A stretch of DNA of 64,000 nucleotides, taken from positions 200,657 to 264,656 of the forward strand of contig BLSF01000026.1 in assembly GCA_012862575.1 (NCBI GenBank), given 5' to 3'. Below are positions 10,018 through 19,339 of the stretch, piece after piece. Under the pieces are notes generated by a model that was not told where the DNA came from, did no database searches, and saw only the letters and a program-made list of their open reading frames with translations. The position numbers and the translations under genes are program-made. The stretch comes from Parietichytrium sp. I65-24A (Eukaryota; Sar; Bigyra; Thraustochytrida; Thraustochytriidae). Each line of letters starts with the position of its first letter. Positions within the stretch are counted from its first letter, which is position 1.

Positions 10018-10767
10018 ATGGGCAACAAGGCAACGCATGCTGCAAGCGCCAAGAGCCCCGAGGATCTGAGCGAGTTACGCAAGCGCACGAGTTCATTTGG
10101 CAGGAAAAAGAATAGTGTCTTGCCCGCGGAGAATGTCGCGGGGGATGGGGATGGAGCAGCTGCTGCAAGCGTAGTCGATGGGAATGCAAGCCCGAGTTCA
10201 CCTTCTGCGGAGCGACCGGGCGGGGACGTAGCTCTCGCCCTGGCGGAACAACGCAAGTCAAGCGTCGAAGAGGAAATTGGGATCTCGCACTCGCTAATCA
10301 ACGACTCAGCGCCGTCAGAAGAAGAGAGAGAGAAGGAGAGGGCACGGAAGACAACGGAGCAAGTGGCAGGGGCCCTGGGTTGCGATCCAGCAAGCCTCGG
10401 AGACGTGGTGTCGGGTAAGGCGCCAGTGAACGATGTTTGCATGCAAAAGCTCCTGCGCTTCCTTCTTCTGCCTGAGGGCGAGCAGATTGATGAGGTTGAC
10501 CTTTCACCAGAGAGTTTGAGACAAGGCTTGGAGCTCGTACAACGAGTGGACACAAAGGATGACCTGCTTGCGATCGTTTTTCAGTTCATCAAACATCTTG
10601 GCCATCTTGATCAAGAGACAAACGTGATCATCTCCTCCGCTGCGAATGAGATAGGGCTGGAGGGCTTTTCGTCTTGCGCTGACTCGATAGACAGGAGCAC
10701 ATTTCTTCAACTTGCATCAGAGAGCCAGGCCTGTCTAAAGGCTCTCGAAGATACGCTGGCTACCTAG
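10018..10767 (+). CDS. Hypothetical protein, possible N-myristoylation site
   Basis: A 249-residue protein of no family I recognise. It begins MGNKATHAAS; Gly2 with small and basic residues after it fits an N-myristoylation signal and would suggest membrane attachment. Residues 1-115 are polar and Ser/Ala/Glu-rich, probably disordered, with one strongly charged stretch (EEEREKERARK). Residues from about 115 to 249 are predicted helical with regular Leu spacing (LLRFLLLPEGEQIDEVDLSP, LLAIVFQFIKHLGHLD) and could form a small helical-bundle domain. The start follows a leader minisatellite like those of neighbouring genes. It faces the CH-domain gene tail to tail with 80 bp between stop codons. 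Minus-strand frames over this region have worse composition. Confidence 0.65.
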   Translation: MGNKATHAASAKSPEDLSELRKRTSSFGRKKNSVLPAENVAGDGDGAAAASVVDGNASPSSPSAERPGGDVALALAEQRKSSVEEEIGISHSLINDSAPSEEEREKERARKTTEQVAGALGCDPASLGDVVSGKAPVNDVCMQKLLRFLLLPEGEQIDEVDLSPESLRQGLELVQRVDTKDDLLAIVFQFIKHLGHLDQETNVIISSAANEIGLEGFSSCADSIDRSTFLQLASESQACLKALEDTLAT

Positions 10768-10847
10768 GTAGCGCCCGCCGGCTTAAAGAATAGAGAATGC
10801 AAAGAAGGAAGAAGGAGAAACACACAGAAAAGCACATTGGTTGAGAA

Positions 10848-13800
10848 TCAGGTGGACAAAACTAAAGTGTTCAAATGGAGAAAGAGAGCCATCGTCTCTT
10901 GAGGTGTGCTGGCACGAAGGCGCATGGACGAAGCAAACAGTCCGTTCGAGCAAAACGCCACTCGCTCGTAGCGCTCTGGTTTGCTGTACAAGACTACGTC
11001 ATGAGTAACTTGAGCGTTCTCGGAGCCGCCGATGCTGTTTGCAGACCCAGCCAAAGAGACGCTCTCGATATCATCGAGTAGAAAATAGCCACTTTGCCGG
11101 TACTCGGGGCGCACATTCCTCGAATCGCCCCCAAACCTCCACCGCATCTGCGAGCCAACTAAATTCCACGTTTGTACAATTACTCGTGGAGCCTTGATGA
11201 CAGCGACCTTGTAATTCGAGAAAAAAAGCTTTGCGCGTACAATTTTGTCCTTGTCAATTTCAAACGTGGATCGCTTGAGAATCGCGCTCTGCTTCGATTC
11301 CCACATTGCCATGGAGCGCTTCTCCTCTTCCATCATCAACACTCGCTCGTGCTTGACAATCTGCGCCAGAGCCTGTGCTGAAGTGATCTGATCCGGCAAG
11401 CGCTCGCCCCGAGCGCTTCCAGGAGATCGAGCCGATGAGGGCGGCGACGTCTCAGAGTTCTCCCTCCGAGTGTACCGCTCTCCAGTTTCCGACCGAGTCT
11501 CAACCGTGCCCGAATGTAAAGAGCCGATTTCCGGACTCGTAATCTTCTCTTCCGCAACAAGGTATGTGCTTTGCCGCTCCTCAGGTTCGCGATACTCTAT
11601 GTCCCTCAGATGAGGCTCTTCGGGCCAAGGAGCGGAGCGAAGCTCAGAGTAGATCCCAAACAAGAGGAGAACAAGCATGTCAAGCTGGTCAGCGCGAGCT
11701 TCTAGCATGTCCTCCGTGCAGAGCCCAGAAGGGATCCCAAATTTGTCGAGGTACGAAAAGAGCTCATCGCAGTTGGATCTAATTTCCGCATCCGAATTTG
11801 GGTCGAAAAAGACACACTCCATCTTCACTTTCAAGGGGTAAAAGTGGTGTAACACCCCAACCAAAAGGTCCGCCTTCTGAAACGAGAGCCAAAGACCTTG
11901 ATGAGGTGGACGCAAAAGTGACGAGGGCAACTTGCGCCCCACGCGTTGCAACACGCGGTCAAACCAATTCAAGACACTCTGCACTCGCTGACTTGTACTA
12001 ATAGAACCCCCGAAAATAAAAGAAGCGACCATCTCCCCCAGTAATTTACAAATCGACTGCGGGTCTCCATTATAGACCTGAAGTGCTGTTGGAAGATTGC
12101 GCGCATGCACGCCATTCTGCTTCCACATAAAGCTCAGCCCGATTTCAATATTTTTCAGGCAAGCTGCACGAGCGTTGGGCTTTACCTTCGTATTGACCCC
12201 ATGTAAAACACTCTTCGCAGAGGATTTCCTATTCTTCTGGCTGCCTGCGAGCTTCTCAATCAGCGAGCACAGCAGCGTGCCTGTTTGGAAGCCTTGCACC
12301 ATACATGCAGAGTCCATCTGACGGTCCGAGACTTCGAGGCCGTGGACCCATCTGGCGTACTGTGTGAGCTTCTTCAAAATGTACTTTCTCTTGGATCCGG
12401 TACCGGACGGAGATACCAAAGAGGCGAGCGGGAACGGCGTAGACGAAGGCTTGAGTTTGGCCCGCTGACGGTGGAGCTCAACGGAAAACTCGTCAACCGC
12501 CAAAAGTAAATCAGAGTATGGCACCATGCTCGAGTCAGTAGGGAAGCTGCCGAGCAGCCCTTCGAGCTGCTTCAAGAGTGTTTCATCCATTGAAACCCCG
12601 AGAAGCTCTGAGATGAATTCCGCAAAGCGAGATTTCGAGACGGCGCCTTGGCCACTCGAATCGAAGAGATAGAGTGCCTCGTGAACTCTCTTTGTAATGA
12701 GCAGTCTCTTATCTGCAATGCGATTCTTCTTCCAGCTGATACGTAGAATATTGATGATTTGCTGCAGCCTTTCTCTTGTTACTTGCGTAGGATCGGGAAT
12801 CATGATGTCGTCGGGCTCAAGCGCCGGCGATGTGGGGGAAAGCAGGATCGCATCCCTCCGGTCCTTTCTTGGTATCCCTGTCTGAGGATTCTCGCGTTCT
12901 ACATCAGCGGTGGAGTCGCTGCTGGCATTCCTGTTGCTGCTCTTCCAACTGCTGCTGTAGGAGGAGGCGCCGTCCCCGTTGCTTACTGGGGAGGGAATAC
13001 GGTGTTGGCTGCGAGGGGAGTGGCTCGCGCGCTGGAATACTTGAGACTTGACAGGTGCTTTCACAAGTTCTTGAAGTGCAGTCCCAAAGCTCGCAGATAA
13101 TGGAAGCTTCAGGTGAGACTCATTCAGAGGCAAGTGAGAGCTTGCAATGAGGTAGTTTTTGTTTTCGAGTGCAAGCGACCGCTTTCTGCGCTCGGCTTCA
13201 GTCTGCTCCAAATCCTTCACATGATCCGGGTATTCGTACAGGTAATAGGGCTTCGAATTGACAGAGTCGGCGCTTTCAAAAACCTGCGAAGCGCTTTCTT
13301 GAGGACCCCATTCGTCGTATTCGTGGTCCTCCATTCCACTCCCTTCGTCTCCTCCACTTTCGTCACTAAGCGAAGCAGGCGGCGGGTGATCTGGTGCTCG
13401 GATGAATTGAAGCTCGTCTTGGTCAATAGCGAAGCCCCTGGATCCCATTGAACCGCTCGCCGACGACGTAGAGATCTCTACTGTTGCTACTTGTGGCGGC
13501 GGGGCAGTGGTGACTCGTTCGGGTTCTTCTTCGCCGTCAGCGAATGGGTTCACGAGCGGATATTGATCGTCTTCCATCTGCACGTCGACATGTTTGTCAA
13601 ACGGTGTCTCGCGAGCCGCTGGGACTTGCCATTTATACTCCAAGTTGCTTGGAAGGGACGCACTGCGCAGTTTCGCGTTCTGCGGCACTGCACTGGACGC
13701 ATGCGAGATATTCGCTTCTGATAGTTCACTGACACCACCGCTCTGGGCCATTCCTGGCGGAGACGCCTCCTCGTCTACAGGCGCAATAGATTCCACTGCA

Positions 13801-15176
13801 TGGGAGGCGAACTGGTTTCGAGCTGGCAGGGGCTCCCCATGATAGTCAAAAGGGTTGTAGAATGCCGAGTGCCTCCGCGTCTCGGCCAGAACGCCACCTG
13901 CCCCTGGCTGGGTGTGCGAGAAGGAGATCGCCTTCGGCCTTTCCACTGCCTTGACATCGAACAGGTCCCGCGCTTCCTCCAGGTCCTCCTCGTCGCCAGA
14001 GTCTTGGCGCCCGAGCCCAATGCTGTCCGCTCCATCGTCGCCCTTCTCTGCGAGACTCTCCAGCTCGCGGTCCAGCTCAGTCCACTCCACCGCATTGGAG
14101 AAGCTGTTCCTCGCCGATGCCGATGACCTCCGAGACGGTGATAATGTTTGGGACGATCTTCGGCCCGGCGCTGGGGGTCTTTCTGCGCCGTACGACCTGC
14201 GCGAAGAAGCCGCGGACGCATTACTCTCCCTCCGTGGCGCCCCAAAAGCACCAAATTCACCAGATACTCCGCCGGAAGCTTGGTCCACCTGTGACGACTG
14301 ATGTGACAGGGACGAGTTAGGAGGGGGATCCTCGGGCAGCGGGATTTTGCTGAGAGAGATAGGCCTAGCGGGTTTGCGGAACGACCTGAGCTCCTCGGGC
14401 GGTGGCGTCTTTGGCGGCGGCGGGCCTGGTGGCGGGGCGGGCGCGAAAGGCATAGCCGCACTCTTCGAGTTCCCAGTCCTCGATAGCCACGCCGACGGCG
14501 GCGGCGGCGTGGGTGGCGGCGGCGGTGCAAAGACAAACGGGTCCGCAGCGCGTACACCTCTGCGTCCATCGTGTGCCCCGTCTTCCGGCGGCGGAGAATC
14601 TGGCGGCGGCAGAGGGTACGCGCTCAAATTGCCGAAACTGCCGAGGTTCCTACTGCTGCTGGGCGGCATGATGAAGCTCCTCGCGTCGCTGCTTCCTTGC
14701 AGCGTGCCCTCCGTCATGTCCGGCGACGGCGGCGGTTCTGGAATCTCAGGTACATTCTCCACATTCCCCACATTCTCCGAAACACCCGGCATGCCGTGGA
14801 TCCCGACCGACTCATCGTCCTGTGCAGATAACCCATCCGCGCTGCCGAACCGCCACTCGCGCGGAGGATCCAGCCCTGGCGGCGGGCCCAAACCCCCGGC
14901 TGACGTACGGAAGAACGCGGACTTTTCCAGTCCGCGCGCACGGGCGGCGGCTTCCGCGGCTTCCAAGGGTGTCCGCGACGACGACTGCTGCTGCTGCTGC
15001 TGCTGCAGATTCACCGCTCCGGCGTAGGAAGACAACGACGACGACGACGACGAGGAGGAGGAGGAAGAATAGCTCGAGGACCCCCGCCGTCGGTCCGCGC
15101 CGCCAACTGTGGGGACCGCGTGACGGAACGCCCATCGCGGGGGGCTCGATGCGGGCGGCGCAATCCCGTCCGACAT
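10848..15176 (-). CDS. Large protein with disordered Pro-rich N-terminus, EF-hand-like, two CH-like and PH-like domains
   Basis: An intron-free 1442-residue protein. Residues 1-800 are low complexity: a Ser run (33-50), a Gln run (58-64), several poly-Pro stretches (about 147-300) of the kind bound by profilin and SH3 domains, and many SRR/RRSS sites. Residues 829-900 resemble a degenerate EF-hand pair (LYLFDSSGQGAVSKSRFAEF). Residues 930-1055 look like a calponin-homology domain (YARWVHGLEVSDRQ, FQTGTLLCSLIEKL), and 1063-1178 like a second, divergent one (VLNWFDRVLQRVG, DLLVGVLHHFYPL). A charged helical linker follows. Residues 1308-1442 look like a PH-fold module (KIVRAKLFFSNYKVAVI, ending in the helix PQETMALFLHLNTLV). 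The likely role is an actin-linked cortical scaffold. I know no named family with this order. The start is the only early ATG before the Ser-rich region. Confidence 0.8.
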   Translation of the reverse strand: MSDGIAPPASSPPRWAFRHAVPTVGGADRRRGSSSYSSSSSSSSSSSLSSYAGAVNLQQQQQQQSSSRTPLEAAEAAARARGLEKSAFFRTSAGGLGPPPGLDPPREWRFGSADGLSAQDDESVGIHGMPGVSENVGNVENVPEIPEPPPSPDMTEGTLQGSSDARSFIMPPSSSRNLGSFGNLSAYPLPPPDSPPPEDGAHDGRRGVRAADPFVFAPPPPPTPPPPSAWLSRTGNSKSAAMPFAPAPPPGPPPPKTPPPEELRSFRKPARPISLSKIPLPEDPPPNSSLSHQSSQVDQASGGVSGEFGAFGAPRRESNASAASSRRSYGAERPPAPGRRSSQTLSPSRRSSASARNSFSNAVEWTELDRELESLAEKGDDGADSIGLGRQDSGDEEDLEEARDLFDVKAVERPKAISFSHTQPGAGGVLAETRRHSAFYNPFDYHGEPLPARNQFASHAVESIAPVDEEASPPGMAQSGGVSELSEANISHASSAVPQNAKLRSASLPSNLEYKWQVPAARETPFDKHVDVQMEDDQYPLVNPFADGEEEPERVTTAPPPQVATVEISTSSASGSMGSRGFAIDQDELQFIRAPDHPPPASLSDESGGDEGSGMEDHEYDEWGPQESASQVFESADSVNSKPYYLYEYPDHVKDLEQTEAERRKRSLALENKNYLIASSHLPLNESHLKLPLSASFGTALQELVKAPVKSQVFQRASHSPRSQHRIPSPVSNGDGASSYSSSWKSSNRNASSDSTADVERENPQTGIPRKDRRDAILLSPTSPALEPDDIMIPDPTQVTRERLQQIINILRISWKKNRIADKRLLITKRVHEALYLFDSSGQGAVSKSRFAEFISELLGVSMDETLLKQLEGLLGSFPTDSSMVPYSDLLLAVDEFSVELHRQRAKLKPSSTPFPLASLVSPSGTGSKRKYILKKLTQYARWVHGLEVSDRQMDSACMVQGFQTGTLLCSLIEKLAGSQKNRKSSAKSVLHGVNTKVKPNARAACLKNIEIGLSFMWKQNGVHARNLPTALQVYNGDPQSICKLLGEMVASFIFGGSISTSQRVQSVLNWFDRVLQRVGRKLPSSLLRPPHQGLWLSFQKADLLVGVLHHFYPLKVKMECVFFDPNSDAEIRSNCDELFSYLDKFGIPSGLCTEDMLEARADQLDMLVLLLFGIYSELRSAPWPEEPHLRDIEYREPEERQSTYLVAEEKITSPEIGSLHSGTVETRSETGERYTRRENSETSPPSSARSPGSARGERLPDQITSAQALAQIVKHERVLMMEEEKRSMAMWESKQSAILKRSTFEIDKDKIVRAKLFFSNYKVAVIKAPRVIVQTWNLVGSQMRWRFGGDSRNVRPEYRQSGYFLLDDIESVSLAGSANSIGGSENAQVTHDVVLYSKPERYERVAFCSNGLFASSMRLRASTPQETMALFLHLNTLVLST

Positions 15177-15831
15177 TGCCGAGTCTGTCTTTAGAAAGTT
15201 TAATTACTCCACCCGCCTTCGCCCGGACTGTGTATCCGCAGTGTCCCCGCACCTAGCTGTGGGTGGGCCAGCTGTGGGGCTTTTGCTCTGTGGGGGTACG
15301 CGGGGCGCTAGCGAGGGTGGAGTACAGTACGAGTCCATATTTTTAAGACAGGCGGGGGACCCGGAAGTTGTGAAGGGTGGGGAAGAGGGTGGCGAAGAGG
15401 GTGGCGGGGTTTAATGAGACTTGAGCAGTATTGGCTTTGACTGTACCACTGTCAACGCTTTCGAAATTCGAGTTTTCGAGATTTTACTGACAACAAAATA
15501 GTTTTTGACAACTGATCGAAAGATGATAGATAGATGGATTGTTTGGTGAACGCCGAAAGCGTTGTGCCTGGGTAACACGACAGAGGAGATGCAAGGGATT
15601 TTAGAGCTGAGAATTCAGTAGAACATATAGTTTGTGGTGGTTGAATAGGAGAAATGGGGGATGAAAATATAGTGTATCGAAATTCCACGTCGGGTCCCGC
15701 CCAGACGGACGACAAAGGACACAAGAGTCCCGGATGTTGTGTATTGAGGGACGGGAACCACTCAGCATGGCTCAGAACGAAAGGGAAAAAACAGCAGCTG
15801 CAAAGACAAAGGGTGCGGCGAGAGCCAGCTC
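15177..15831. other. Intergenic
   Basis: It holds the upstream region of the CH-domain gene, with GGTGGCGAAGAG repeats near 15375-15405, and the 3' side of the OPT gene. No gene is seen. Confidence 0.6.
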
Positions 15832-17907
15832 TTAGGTGCTGGTCGCAAAACTCATGCACAGCGGAGGGTTGACGCCGCCGAGCGCCAAGAAAGCACTTGG
15901 GAGAGACCAGATTCCGTCTCCGGCGATCACACCGGATGCGACTGGCACATAAAACTCCTGGTAGCTCTTCTTATCACGGCGCTCCCAGAAGAACTTGACC
16001 ATGGAACCCATAAACATGGAAATGGCGAGCCATGCACCAATGTAAAATGGGATCGACATGGCCATCGGAATTGGGATGAGAGCAAGCGACCAGGTGGAGA
16101 CTTTGTGGTCTTCGCCAAAGCAAAACGGAATTGCATCACGAATAATACTGAGCAGGAGAGAAAGCCCAAAGAATCCCGCGCAAAGCTCGAGGCAATGGGA
16201 TGGCAGAGCGTCGAAACCTTCGGTTCCGAGAATCGCCATACTGCGGTAGATCTGTCCGTATGGTGCAGGGTACTCTCCGTTTGGATCACCAATGTCAAAC
16301 GCAGAGTAGAACACAAAGAATGCGGCAGGAGCCAAGAATGCTCCCGCCAACGTTCCGAGGATCTGAGCAAAGAACATGGCCTTTGGTGAGGAGTGGGTGA
16401 TGTAACCTGTCTTGAAGTCCTGCATCAGAGTGGAGGCCTGGCTGGTGGCGCACAACACCACACCGCAAGTGGCAAGACCGGCGATGACACCAGTACTCTC
16501 GTCGATTTGACTGGACCACACTGCAAACAAGAAGATCGCAAGCTTGCCGAAAGTAGACGCCATATCCCAATCGGACAGACCGGTCATGTATGCGTTTGGA
16601 ACGGCGAAAAGAGGAGTCATGAGGTAAGCCACCAGGACCACATACCAACTAGTTCCTGGGTAGAGGAGTGGAATGACGATCACACCAATGACGGTAAAGA
16701 GGATGAATCCCACTGGAGTCAGCCACCACGGGAGATTGTCGGAAAGGAAGACCTTGTCGCGAATGAGGCGTTCCCGGGCCTCCTCTGGGGTGCTGCTGGT
16801 TTTCAAGCTGAGGTCTTCGGTCGAGCGGTTCTTGTACTCCTTGAACGCTACGTAGCCGAGCTTGAAGAGCTGGTACACTCCGTCACCGAGGATGAGACTG
16901 ATCGCCAAGAAAACCTTGTATCCGAGAAGGCCGCGCAAGCTAGAACCAGAAGTGCCTTCTGGGTACCATTCGCCCTCCTTGTCCATGATAATTGGCCAGA
17001 GAATGCCCCAGGAAATGATGGAGCCCACCAACATACTCCAGTTAACGATGTGTGGGCAGAGCATACCAACAGCGATGTAGTTGAAGGTGAAGTTGAAGCT
17101 CCAGGTCATGTCGTACGCCTTCATTCCCAGTGTTGGGAACTCGCTGAAACCACATCCAGAGTCGTTTGGACCTCCGGTGAAGAACCAGGAAAACAAGTCC
17201 CAAAAGAAGCTCAGACTAAACCAGCGGGTGAAGGTGCGGAACTGCAACTTTGCGAGCTGCTGCCCGGACTCGGTGAAGAAGGAGTTGATCATAGTAGCGG
17301 TTGCGGTTCCACTTGGGAAGGTCAGGCCGAGCTTCACAATGAAGGTCTTGCGCATGACAATAAGCAAAAAGATTCCAGTGAAGCAAGTGCACATTGCGTA
17401 GATGACAACCTGGTGGTACACTGGATCCACGATCTCGTTTGCCTGCTCCTCGAGCGAGCCGGTGCTCTCCCAGGACTTGGTGTCCATCGCAATGTAGTAG
17501 GAGCCAAACCCAAGGATAAACGCACAGCCGTACAGAGCCACTGCAAAAGTCTGGATGACAGTGTTCTCCTGCTTTGTGAATTCGTATACGGAGCTAACCC
17601 AGTGCGAGATGGCACCGACAAGACCGCGCATACCGACGAATCCGAGCAATCCAGAGACAATGTTGAGACTAGGGATCACTCCAGTGGTCAAGCTGAGCTT
17701 GAGTGAAATGAAGCATAGCCCGAAACCAATCACGGTTCCAACCAAGCATGCCCGAACCGTCAACTGAGCTCGCCAGTCGGTCCCCTTCCTGATCTGCTCC
17801 TCGGCGTTTTCGTCCAGCTCGAGGACGTCTTCGATGGAAGACTTATCATCCATCATCATCTTTTCGTCGTCGTACACCTCATCTTGATTTGGCTCTAGGC
17901 TCGCCAT
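15832..17907 (-). CDS. OPT-family transporter, yellow-stripe-like (YSL) type
   Basis: A 691-residue polytopic membrane protein, the usual YSL length. A hydrophilic acidic N-terminus (residues 1-45) precedes about 14 hydrophobic segments. Family motifs are TKQENTVIQT near residue 110, TFPSGTATATMINSFF near 195, and the C-terminal GVIAGDGIWSLPSAFLAL...GVNPPLC. YSL proteins move metal-nicotianamine or metal-phytosiderophore chelates, or oligopeptides, into the cytosol, usually with protons. The substrate here cannot be told from sequence. The ATG at 17907 starts MASLEPNQDEVYDDEK and no upstream in-frame ATG is seen. No introns. A long gene-free region lies upstream. Confidence 0.92.
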   Translation of the reverse strand: MASLEPNQDEVYDDEKMMMDDKSSIEDVLELDENAEEQIRKGTDWRAQLTVRACLVGTVIGFGLCFISLKLSLTTGVIPSLNIVSGLLGFVGMRGLVGAISHWVSSVYEFTKQENTVIQTFAVALYGCAFILGFGSYYIAMDTKSWESTGSLEEQANEIVDPVYHQVVIYAMCTCFTGIFLLIVMRKTFIVKLGLTFPSGTATATMINSFFTESGQQLAKLQFRTFTRWFSLSFFWDLFSWFFTGGPNDSGCGFSEFPTLGMKAYDMTWSFNFTFNYIAVGMLCPHIVNWSMLVGSIISWGILWPIIMDKEGEWYPEGTSGSSLRGLLGYKVFLAISLILGDGVYQLFKLGYVAFKEYKNRSTEDLSLKTSSTPEEARERLIRDKVFLSDNLPWWLTPVGFILFTVIGVIVIPLLYPGTSWYVVLVAYLMTPLFAVPNAYMTGLSDWDMASTFGKLAIFLFAVWSSQIDESTGVIAGLATCGVVLCATSQASTLMQDFKTGYITHSSPKAMFFAQILGTLAGAFLAPAAFFVFYSAFDIGDPNGEYPAPYGQIYRSMAILGTEGFDALPSHCLELCAGFFGLSLLLSIIRDAIPFCFGEDHKVSTWSLALIPIPMAMSIPFYIGAWLAISMFMGSMVKFFWERRDKKSYQEFYVPVASGVIAGDGIWSLPSAFLALGGVNPPLCMSFATST

Positions 17908-18735
17908 CTTTTCCCGAGTTCGATTCTGGTTGTTCTCTATCCCAGTGCTGCTCCTTGAGTTTGGGTTCTGTTCGATCCTGATCGCAAAAACAAAATCTCT
18001 TTCAGCTTAACCAACTGGATGGGACAATAGCAATCAGCCACTTAAAGGTACCCAGATCTACCACCCAGCTGAAAAAGTCTGAGGATATAGATCGATTGCT
18101 TCAGCTGTACCGTGCTCAGGCTTGACTTGCGGAGGGAAGTACAAAAACAAAAAGTAATGCTCCTACAAGGATTTGCTGAAAGTCACGAATTTTGGCTTGG
18201 CTATCGCTGGCAGCCAACAGATTTTCAGCGTTGACGCATGCGAGCGAGTGCCTGCCCCTTGCTGTTTGACAACATCAAAATACAACAGTAAGAAGAATAT
18301 CTCCGCCATTTTCAGGCTGACCTCAGGCCCATCCGCTCTTCATGCCCGATCTCCTTTCTTTCGGCCATCTACACCAGAGCGACAACTGTCGCCACAGACA
18401 AGGTAACAATCCTCACCCAGCAAAATGCTCTTTCCATCATTTCCAACCTTCCTTACAAACTAAAACTTCCATTCTTTCTCTTCCTTCCTCTCTCGCAGTC
18501 ATTGTACAACTCGCCGTGAAAACGTTCAATCCCGTACCAGATTGCACTGCATAGCTGAAACTGGCATGCGACGGCACTAGTAATAGTAGCAAATATAGTA
18601 CCAGTACACAACTCATGGAGGCTCCTTCTTGCAACTATAATTATACTTGCACTACTTTCGCACGTACACGAGCTAGGCGCCAAGTTTACCAAAAAATTAC
18701 TTTTTTTGTTTTGATTTCTTCTTTCTCACAGCTCT

Positions 18736-18752
18736 CAATCAATCAATCAATC
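18736..18752. repeat. (AATC)n tract
   Basis: Four AATC units followed by CTAT repeats. Confidence 0.8.
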
Positions 18753-18779
18753 TATCTATCCATCCTTCTATCAATCAAT

Positions 18780-18788
18780 TGACTGTGA
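18780..18788 (-). promoter_or_regulatory. TCACAGTCA motif
   Basis: Copy of the recurrent 9-mer, 873 bp upstream of the OPT start. Confidence 0.3.
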
Positions 18789-19330
18789 AATAGCAAAACT
18801 GGTCGATTTCGGTCAAAGTTAGGAGGAAAGATTTAAATGTTCGGTTTTCCTTCCATCTTGAGCTCGTCTGAGAGGCGACGAGTCAGAGCACTTGGATATC
18901 TTCTGTTCCGGAGGTCTTTATTTGGATGGACGGGAAGGAGGAGGGCAACGAGTGAAACGGGGAGGAAAGAAACTTTGCTCAATCAGACCCCAGCGCAGAT
19001 ATCTCAATGTGAGTTTAAAATCGCGATGTAACCATTTACCACTATTAACGACAGGTCTGGTGATGAACTTCACGGAAGGATTGCCCGACCAATTTCGATC
19101 GGCTCGATCTGAATTGCGCTAGGCTTTCTTGCCGGGTTCCCTCATGCGCTGGCAGCCCGCCCTTACCCAGCGCGAACGTGTCGAAGGATGAAGGATAGGA
19201 TCGGGAAAAGATCGACGAAGGGCACCAAGGTCACAAATATTCTTTCTCCGCGCTGCGGACTTTCCCACCGGTTTCCGTTTAGCGCCGCGGTCCCAGCAGC
19301 GGACAGCAGTGGTGCTCGCCTGCCTAGTAC

Positions 19331-19339
19331 TGACTGTGA
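19331..19339 (-). promoter_or_regulatory. TCACAGTCA motif
   Basis: Copy of the recurrent 9-mer in an extended context, CCTAGTACTGACTGTGAGT, which is shared exactly with the copy at 50600. Confidence 0.3.

Noticed and set aside
16393-17706. Plus-strand frame of 437 codons opposite the OPT transporter
   Set aside because: An antisense shadow of the transporter; no domain or plausible start.
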